Shown in pieces: positions 39,718 to 44,740 of a stretch of 44,740 nucleotides of DNA. The stretch's first letter is position 1. The number at the start of each line of letters is the position of its first letter. Source of the DNA: Hydrogenobacter sp. (GTDB taxonomy: Bacteria > Aquificota > Aquificia > Aquificales > Aquificaceae); the NCBI GenBank assembly GCA_028276405.1, contig JAPYWJ010000008.1:1-44740 (forward strand). Direction: 5' to 3'. Position numbers and translations under genes: made by a program. The notes beneath the pieces are model-generated. The model saw only the letters and a list, made by a program, of their open reading frames with translations, was not told the DNA's origin and searched no databases.

Positions 39718-40053
39718 TCAAAAGTCTAAGTCTATATCTTCGTCATCAAGCTCCACGCTTTGATCCGATGTAAAAATACCTCTTAAGTTCATGGCTATGT
39801 TCTTTAGTGTTTCAAGATAATAAAGTACATCTTCGTAGAGGTGCATCTGAGCTTTGTATTTGCTGACATCTTCGTAAGATAACTTCTTTGTTCTGAGGAG
39901 TTTTTTAACAGCAAGCCTTGACATGTAGGCTCTTGAAAACTTCTCCTGCCACTCCTTCCAGAAATCCTGAGTGTTTACCGGACTTTTGACTATGAAGTAC
40001 TCAAGATTGGACACCTCTTCTAAAAGCTGGACATCAAGGGGAGTGTTTTTCAT
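39718..40053 (-). CDS. Conserved-looking protein of unknown function (111 residues)
   Basis: 111-residue protein without signal peptide or membrane segment. It is helical, with a Lys/Arg/Tyr-rich middle (AYMSRLAVKKLLRTKKLSYE) and an acidic tail ending DDEDIDLDF. I recognise no family. A strong AAGGAGGT lies 5 bases before the ATG, so it is well translated, and it sits between trpC (20-base overlap) and pgk. The acidic tail and basic middle suggest a nucleic-acid or protein-binding helper, but this is only composition. Confidence 0.75.
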   Translation of the reverse strand: MKNTPLDVQLLEEVSNLEYFIVKSPVNTQDFWKEWQEKFSRAYMSRLAVKKLLRTKKLSYEDVSKYKAQMHLYEDVLYYLETLKNIAMNLRGIFTSDQSVELDDEDIDLDF

Positions 40054-40843
40054 GGATTACCTCCTTATTATCATTATAACCCAAAAGTTCTCTCAGCTTT
40101 TTTGCTGGGTCTTGACTTTTCATAAGAGTTGTGCCTATTAAAAAGGCGTCAACACCTGCTCTTTCAAGTTCAACAATGTGTTGTCTTTGACTTATACCAC
40201 TTTCTGCCACTATGTATTTTGCTCCCATGAATTTGAGTTCTGGAGTGAGTTTTTGGGAAAGCTCTATGTCCACTACAAAGGTGTCCAGGTCCCTATTGTT
40301 TATACCTACCACCTTTGCACCAGCTTTGATGGCTTTTTCTCCTTCCTGAAGGTTAAAGACTTCCACAAGAGGGGTTAAAGAAAGCTCATAGGCATAATCT
40401 ACAAGGTCTTTAAGAAGTGAAAAGTCAAGTATTCGTGCTATTAAAAGCACAGCATCGGCACCAAAGGCTTGGGCTTCTTCTATTTGCACTGGGTCTATGA
40501 TAAAATCCTTCCTGAGTAAAGGAAGATTTATTGCCTGCCTTACTTGATATAGGTCTTCAAGAGAGCCGTTAAAGTAAGTTTGGTCTGTCAGAACAGATAC
40601 AGCTACCGCGCCTGCAGTCTGGTAGAGCGTTGCCTGATGGACTACTGAAACTTCCCTTATCCTGCCTTCTGATGGAGAAGCTTTTTTAATTTCCGCTATG
40701 ATCTTGGTGCCCTCTAGGCACATGGCAGACTCAAAGGGTAAAACTCCCTTCCTTTGAAACGGCTTTGGAATGTATAAACGCCTCTCTTTAGCCCTCTTTA
40801 CCTCTTCTTTTTTTATTTCTAATATGCTTTCAAGAAATCCCAT
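40034..40843 (-). CDS. trpC: Indole-3-glycerol phosphate synthase
   Basis: 269-residue TIM-barrel enzyme that closes the indole ring from CdRP in tryptophan synthesis. Family blocks: FESAMCLEGTKIIAEIKKAS with PSEGRIRE (catalytic lysine and Ser-Pro-Ser), SVLTDQTYFNGSLEDL, LLRKDFIIDP, GINNRDLDTF and VAESGISQRQH; GTTLM closes the phosphate site. Its ATG shares its A with the TAA of the TusA-DUF3343 fusion gene (TAATG), so it is coupled to it. The other trp gene here, trpA, is 23 kb away. Confidence 0.96.
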   Translation of the reverse strand: MGFLESILEIKKEEVKRAKERRLYIPKPFQRKGVLPFESAMCLEGTKIIAEIKKASPSEGRIREVSVVHQATLYQTAGAVAVSVLTDQTYFNGSLEDLYQVRQAINLPLLRKDFIIDPVQIEEAQAFGADAVLLIARILDFSLLKDLVDYAYELSLTPLVEVFNLQEGEKAIKAGAKVVGINNRDLDTFVVDIELSQKLTPELKFMGAKYIVAESGISQRQHIVELERAGVDAFLIGTTLMKSQDPAKKLRELLGYNDNKEVIHEKHSP

Positions 40844-41433
40844 TAAGGATAAACTCTCCTGTAAGATGTTCCTTCCTTTTTATATATGGCTTCAACACCA
40901 AAACCGCTTTTGAGAAGCTTGTCATATATACTCTTTGCTGTCTGATAGCCTCTAACCGCCATTACCACACCACACCGAGGGTCTATTTCGTCGGGTATAG
41001 GTATGAGTTTTGCTCTGCCTTTGAGAAACTTTTCCGCTCTTGTGCCTTCAGATATGGCACTAAAGGTTATAAAATGGTCAGGTTTTTTAACAAATGGGTT
41101 TATCTGCATGAGTACATGCCTTATGTGTAGTTTTACGCCTAAGGCATGAAATTTTACCCAATACCAAAGGGATGGTTCAGCTCCTGTAGAGCGCTTTTTT
41201 ATCTGAACTATCACCTTGTTATCTTCCTTTTTGATGCTCAAAATCTCATTGCCCGTTTGCATACACCAGTTTCTTATGTCCAGCTCAAAACCTGGGTCTG
41301 TGGATATTACAGTGAGCACATCCCCTTCGCTTAGCCTTTTTATATGCTCTGAGGTCATCACCACAGGTAATGGACACATAAGACCAGAAAGGTCAAGAGT
41401 CTTTGTTTGGTATTGTTCCCCAAGACTGTTCAT
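40843..41433 (-). CDS. TusA-like sulfur carrier fused to DUF3343-like domain
   Basis: 196-residue two-domain protein. Residues about 11-80 are a TusA/YedF domain with the active cysteine C20 in LDLSGLMCPLPVV and the family pattern DPGFELDIRNWC (C57). After an aromatic/basic linker (about 85-118), residues about 119-186 resemble DUF3343 (putative Se/S carrier-like): FSAISEGTRAEKFL, then IPIPDEIDPRCGVVMAV with C154. TusA-type proteins carry persulfide sulfur for tRNA thiolation, cofactors or sulfur oxidation. A GAGGTG Shine-Dalgarno precedes the ATG by 7 bases. Fusion function unknown; two cysteines could pass sulfur within one chain. Confidence 0.78.
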   Translation of the reverse strand: MNSLGEQYQTKTLDLSGLMCPLPVVMTSEHIKRLSEGDVLTVISTDPGFELDIRNWCMQTGNEILSIKKEDNKVIVQIKKRSTGAEPSLWYWVKFHALGVKLHIRHVLMQINPFVKKPDHFITFSAISEGTRAEKFLKGRAKLIPIPDEIDPRCGVVMAVRGYQTAKSIYDKLLKSGFGVEAIYKKEGTSYRRVYP

Positions 41434-41442
41434 GAGACCACC

Positions 41443-42300
41443 TCACACCGCGAGTTTAACGCTGTCCTTTTTAACATTATCATCAAATCCAACTATATAT
41501 AAATTTAGTAGTTTGGCTGACTTTTCAAGGGTGTCTTTTAGCTCTTTATCATAAAGTTCCAAGGGTGTGTTGAAGTAAAAGACCACATAGGCTGCACCTT
41601 TTTCAAAAAACACGGGTACATACAGAGCCAAGCTCTCTCTATCTAAGAGTGGATCCTTACTCTGTATATCTCCTTTGGCGATTATGGTTATTCTTTTGAG
41701 GGAAAACCTTTCCTTTATGTGTGTGAGAAATTCTTCTGGAGACTTGTCCTCTATGGCTCTATCAAGTAAAAAAGACAGATACTCTTTTTCTTTAGCTTCT
41801 TTTTCAAGCCTAGAAAGGTCTTTGGATAGTTCCCTATAGGAAGTCCTAAGTTTTTTAATGTAGTGCCTCTCTTTTCTTATGCTGTCAATAAGGTCAGGAG
41901 ATATAGCAGAAAGAAAGAGTGCAAAGAGCAGAGGAATATAAAAACTGCTGTATAACCCACCTACAAGTAAGAGCGTGAAAATACCAGCCCAAAACAGAAA
42001 AAGGGAGATCACTGGTAATCTGTTTACATAAAACACTGCGGGTGCAAGCAAGGAAAGGCTGCTAATAATATCATGGGTAAAAAAAGTAAGAGGTGGTAGC
42101 ATAATAAGGTCAATGAACTTTCTTATGTTTCTGGTCTTTGTAGGATAAAGGTAAGGTAGTATGGATAAGCTTACATACATGGTAGCGAGAAAAATAATGA
42201 TGGCTTTCTGTTCTGTGGGTTTTTTAAAAGCAGATATAATAAACATCAAAGCTATCAAAAGCCTAACTGTTAGAAGTATCAGGTTTACATCCTTTAGCAC
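41443..42300 (-). CDS. Membrane protein with coiled-coil and GAF-like cytoplasmic domain
   Basis: 285-residue protein of unknown function. Residues 1-145 hold about five hydrophobic segments (for example LILLTVRLLIALMFIISAF and GIFTLLLVGGLYSSFYIPLL). Residues about 150-175 are a charged helix that looks like a signalling coiled coil (RTSYRELSKDLSRLEKEAKE), and the last 110 residues have a GAF-like pattern (RAIEDKSPEEFLTHIKERFS, then LALYVPVFFEKGAAYVVFYF). No kinase, cyclase or HTH domain follows, so it would be a sensor without an output of its own. Start GTG 42300; a TAAAAT overlapping the mrcA stop is 6 bases upstream. It lies between mrcA and the TusA fusion. Confidence 0.7.
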   Translation of the reverse strand: MLKDVNLILLTVRLLIALMFIISAFKKPTEQKAIIIFLATMYVSLSILPYLYPTKTRNIRKFIDLIMLPPLTFFTHDIISSLSLLAPAVFYVNRLPVISLFLFWAGIFTLLLVGGLYSSFYIPLLFALFLSAISPDLIDSIRKERHYIKKLRTSYRELSKDLSRLEKEAKEKEYLSFLLDRAIEDKSPEEFLTHIKERFSLKRITIIAKGDIQSKDPLLDRESLALYVPVFFEKGAAYVVFYFNTPLELYDKELKDTLEKSAKLLNLYIVGFDDNVKKDSVKLAV

Positions 42301-42306
42301 ACTAAT

Positions 42307-42312
42307 ATTTTA
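42307..42312 (-). promoter_or_regulatory. Possible internal -10 element over the mrcA stop codon
   Basis: TAAAAT on the minus strand, containing the TAA stop of mrcA, 6 bases before the GTG at 42300. It could start a leaderless mRNA for the distal operon genes. It may also be a chance match in AT-rich sequence. Confidence 0.35.
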
Positions 42313-44514
42313 AGGAATTTCCTTTACTTTTGGCTCTTCTTGGAGTTTTTTTAGAATATTAGGGTCTACTATACCCTTGAGCTCATCCTCTTGATGATTT
42401 TCTTGCTGTCCTGTACACACGCCTTGAGTACCATCAACAAAGTACATGGGTGTAGGACAGTTGACCAAAACTACTCCTTCTGGGACCGGGAAGTCTTCAT
42501 TGGGATACATAAAGGCTGCAACAGACATAAAGTCAAGCCAAATGGGTAAGGCCACTTTTGCTCCTGCCATACCCCTACCCATACTTCTTTTTATGTCATA
42601 ACCTACCCATACACCAGTGACTATGTAAGGAGAGAACCCAACAAACCACGCATCCATGTAGTCGTTGGTAGTACCTGTCTTTCCTGCTATTATCCTACCA
42701 AAGGAACTGGCAGAAGCTGCAGTCCCTTCAAGGACCACCGCTCTTAGCATATCTACAAGCACTCTGACTTCCTGAGGTGGAAGTACTTGCTCACATTTTG
42801 GTTGATGACTTTCTATTATCTTTCCGTCAGGAGATACTATTTTCTCTATAAAGTAAGGTTGACACTTGTTACCCAAGTTGGCAAAAGCTTGGTAAGCAGA
42901 GGTAAGCTCAAGGGGGGTAACCTCTATACTACCCAAAGCCATGGAATAATAGGGTTTTAATTCAATTCCCAAGTCTTTGCCTACCTGTATGGGCATGTCA
43001 AAGCCTATTTCAGAAAGAAGGTTCACGGTTGCGGTGTTTATGCTTTTCGCAAGAGCGGTTCGGAGAGTCACGGTACCGTACTCCTGACCTTCGTAATTTT
43101 TCGGCGTCCATTCCTTTCCTGTAGAAGGATCATAAAAGCTCTTGGGTGTTGCGTCTATCTGAGATGCCTGCGTGTAGCCTTTCATAAGGGCAGCGAGGTA
43201 TATGATGGGCTTTATGGCAGAACCTGGTTGGCGCTTTGAGTAAACCGCTCTGTTATATGGACTTCTCAGATAGGAATATCCTCCCACCATAGCTCTTATG
43301 GCACCCGTTTTTGCATCTAAGGAAACAAGCGCACCTTCTAAATCAGGCAATACCTCCGCACTGACTTCTGCCTTTTTTCCTTTCTTTACAAACCTCACAA
43401 GCACATAATCTCCTTTCTCTACGGGCATTTGGTTTCTTTGCACAGTAAACTGGTAGTCCCCTACTTCCAACTTTAGGTCTTGGCTATTTACTTCTAAAAC
43501 CTTACCTATATAAACCTTCCCAGGCTTTAGTTCCACCTTCTGTTCTTCGTATTTCTTTTGAACCTCGTAAGGGTCATCTGGCAAAAAAGGTATGCCGTTA
43601 GCCTTTGCCACATTCATTACACCCCTTTTTAGCGCTTCCCTTGCATGTGCCTGAAGGTCCCTGTCTATGGTAGTGTATACCTTATATCCACCTGCCAAGA
43701 TGGCTTCGCCGTAGTTCTCCACAAGGTAGTCCTTTACATAATCAAGGAAGTAATCCATGCCGTAATATCTGTTCTCTAACTTGACCTTTACGGGCATAGA
43801 AGAGTAGCGTTGTAGCTCTTCTTTGGTTATGTAGCCATCCTCGTACATCCTCTGGAGTACATAGTTTCTGCGTTCTTTGACCCTCTCTGGATTTCTAAAG
43901 GGATTGTATTTGGTAGGAGCTTTAGGAAGTCCTGCAAGAAGTGCAGCCTCATCAAGGGTGAGGTCCTTTACATGTTTTCCAAAGTATATTCTTGATGCAG
44001 CTTCAACACCGTAAGCTCCCTGTCCAAGATATATGTAGTTTAAGTACATCTCAAGGATCTTGTCCTTGCTAAAAGTCCTCTCTATTTTTATTGCCAAAAG
44101 CATCTCTTTTAACTTTCTTTTAAAGCTTCTTTCGGGAGTGAGGAATAAATTTCTTGCAAGCTGTTGAGTTATAGTGGACGCTCCTTGGGTTATTTCTCTC
44201 TCTTTTACATTGGCCACCAAGGCTCTTAGCACTGCAACGGGATCTATACCAAAGTGCCTGTAGAAGTTTCTGTCTTCTGCGGATATGAAGGCTTCTCTCA
44301 CATAAAGTGGAATGTCTTTCAGAGGCACATAGTACCTTCTTTGTACAGCTACATCCCCAAAAACTCTACCCTTATAGTCGTAAATCAGCGTAGCTTCTGG
44401 AGGTTTCCAATCCTTTAGCTTATCCACAGAAGGAAGGTCAGAAGAAAGTATGAAAATTGCAAAGAGAATAAGCACAAAAGACATGCCGAAGAGTAAAACT
44501 AAAAATCTGCGCAC
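42310..44514 (-). CDS. mrcA: Class A penicillin-binding protein 1A
   Basis: 734-residue bifunctional peptidoglycan synthase anchored by one N-terminal helix (about 4-24). The glycosyltransferase 51 domain (about 60-235) has the catalytic E80-D81 in SAEDRNFYRHFG and QGASTITQQLARNL. The transpeptidase has S432-x2-K435 (RQPGSAIKP), SIN 491-493 and KTGTT 612-616. An OB-like insert lies between the domains (about 300-395). Probable start is GTG 44514, 7 bases after a perfect TATAAT. It heads a unit with the sensor-like gene, the TusA fusion, trpC, the 111-residue gene, pgk and the carbonic anhydrase gene. Confidence 0.95.
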   Translation of the reverse strand: MRRFLVLLFGMSFVLILFAIFILSSDLPSVDKLKDWKPPEATLIYDYKGRVFGDVAVQRRYYVPLKDIPLYVREAFISAEDRNFYRHFGIDPVAVLRALVANVKEREITQGASTITQQLARNLFLTPERSFKRKLKEMLLAIKIERTFSKDKILEMYLNYIYLGQGAYGVEAASRIYFGKHVKDLTLDEAALLAGLPKAPTKYNPFRNPERVKERRNYVLQRMYEDGYITKEELQRYSSMPVKVKLENRYYGMDYFLDYVKDYLVENYGEAILAGGYKVYTTIDRDLQAHAREALKRGVMNVAKANGIPFLPDDPYEVQKKYEEQKVELKPGKVYIGKVLEVNSQDLKLEVGDYQFTVQRNQMPVEKGDYVLVRFVKKGKKAEVSAEVLPDLEGALVSLDAKTGAIRAMVGGYSYLRSPYNRAVYSKRQPGSAIKPIIYLAALMKGYTQASQIDATPKSFYDPSTGKEWTPKNYEGQEYGTVTLRTALAKSINTATVNLLSEIGFDMPIQVGKDLGIELKPYYSMALGSIEVTPLELTSAYQAFANLGNKCQPYFIEKIVSPDGKIIESHQPKCEQVLPPQEVRVLVDMLRAVVLEGTAASASSFGRIIAGKTGTTNDYMDAWFVGFSPYIVTGVWVGYDIKRSMGRGMAGAKVALPIWLDFMSVAAFMYPNEDFPVPEGVVLVNCPTPMYFVDGTQGVCTGQQENHQEDELKGIVDPNILKKLQEEPKVKEIP

Positions 44515-44521
44515 TTATTAC

Positions 44522-44527
44522 ATTATA
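44522..44527 (-). promoter_or_regulatory. -10 element of mrcA
   Basis: Perfect TATAAT on the minus strand, 7 bases before the GTG at 44514; no Shine-Dalgarno. The predicted leader is about one base. Confidence 0.6.
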
Positions 44528-44633
44528 TACAGCTTTACCACGATTATACCTTGGGTGAGAAATTAGCTTAGAGCTAAGGTCTGGTAGTAAATAGCTACCT
44601 TCTTTGCTTGATCTCTCACTCAGCGTTTTGGTT

Positions 44634-44639
44634 TATAAT
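44634..44639 (+). promoter_or_regulatory. -10 element of the gene at 44670
   Basis: Perfect TATAAT about 30 bases before the ATG. The expected leader of about 24 bases contains AAGGGAGGT. The only nearby -35-like word, TTGATC at 44608, is at an overlong spacing of 20. Confidence 0.5.
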
Positions 44640-44669
44640 TTTATCTAACAACTAAAGGGAGGTTTAGCC

Positions 44670-44740
44670 ATGCGAAAAAGGGTGTTTTTAGCCCTCATGC
44701 TGATTGTGGGTTTGTTATCTTTGCTTTGGCTTGCAAGTAG
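44670..44740 (+). CDS. Start of an exported or membrane-anchored protein (partial)
   Basis: Only the first 23 codons are inside the window: a basic start (MRKRV) followed by a hydrophobic run (FLALMLIVGLLSLLWLAS), so a signal peptide or membrane anchor. Strong AAGGGAGGT precedes the ATG by 7 bases. Identity cannot be told from this fragment. Confidence 0.75.
   Translation, partial: MRKRVFLALMLIVGLLSLLWLAS

Noticed and set aside
1-44740. CRISPR arrays, insertion sequences, toxin-antitoxin or phage defence islands
   Set aside because: No direct-repeat arrays, transposase motifs, terminal inverted repeats or defence-type domain sets were seen; every region is explained by ordinary genes.

Overview
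This 44.7 kb window is chromosomal DNA of a thermophilic, chemolithoautotrophic bacterium of the Aquificaceae, most likely close to Hydrogenobacter. From memory of family sequences (no search was run), the histidine phosphatase at 35398-36033 looks nearly the same as the cofactor-independent phosphoserine phosphatase PspA of Hydrogenobacter thermophilus, and the superoxide dismutase at 21833-22468 closely resembles that of Aquifex pyrophilus. Extremely tight packing, many overlapping genes, an isolated atpC and scattered trp and acc genes also fit this group. There are no insertion sequences, prophage genes or CRISPR arrays, and no gene-free stretch over 300 bases.

Layout. (1) 1-4054, minus: hemN, an orphan oligopeptide-type ABC ATPase, a CNNM/CorC-type membrane protein and rpoN (sigma-54, cut by the window edge). 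(2) 4097-6848, plus: grpE, a NYN-domain nuclease-like gene, panE and a HAD phosphatase. (3) 6793-10559, minus: two SurA/PpiC-like chaperones, a GT4 glycosyltransferase and a polysaccharide deacetylase, a cell-envelope cluster. (4) 10630-12027: glcD-like FAD oxidase. (5) 12024-13682, minus: atpC, a tRNA1(Val)-type methyltransferase and a DUF507 protein. (6) 13725-20037, plus: nadA-ispG, then efp-accB-osmC-trpA-copA. (7) 20075-22642: rpsP-khpA-tRNA-Arg, a periplasmic copper chaperone, a PuuD-N-like membrane protein, sod and a 51-codon ORF. (8) 22713-28468: secA, facing accA and a GH57 protein. (9) 28552-31181: tRNA-Thr/Tyr/Gly, an iron-sulfur subunit of fumarate reductase/succinate dehydrogenase, and ilvD. 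(10) 31156-37148, minus: class V aminotransferase, pspA, a large TPR protein, an ExbB/ExbD motor pair and a YdcF-like protein. (11) 37168-38001: EamA transporter. (12) 37975-44514, minus: penicillin-binding protein 1A, a membrane sensor-like protein, a TusA-DUF3343 fusion, trpC, an unknown 111-residue protein, pgk and a gamma carbonic anhydrase. (13) 44670 to the edge: start of an exported or membrane-anchored protein.

Metabolically the window serves autotrophic biosynthesis: reductive TCA cycle (fumarate reductase subunit), fatty acids (accA, accB), NAD, pantothenate, isoprenoids, heme, tryptophan, branched-chain amino acids and serine, together with envelope construction and copper/oxygen handling.

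The most striking sequence-level observation is transcriptional. About fourteen genes, mostly first in their transcription unit, have a good -10 hexamer only 6-10 bases before the start codon and no Shine-Dalgarno sequence, so their mRNAs should be leaderless or carry leaders of 0-4 bases. Other genes (grpE, rpsP, sod, the copper chaperone, the gene at 44670) have a normal promoter, leader and strong Shine-Dalgarno. Two divergent pairs appear to share a symmetric -10 element. No clearly new multi-gene system is evident. The best candidates for novelty are this start-site architecture, the TusA-DUF3343 fusion, the membrane sensor-like protein beside PBP1A, and the TPR/ExbBD operon.
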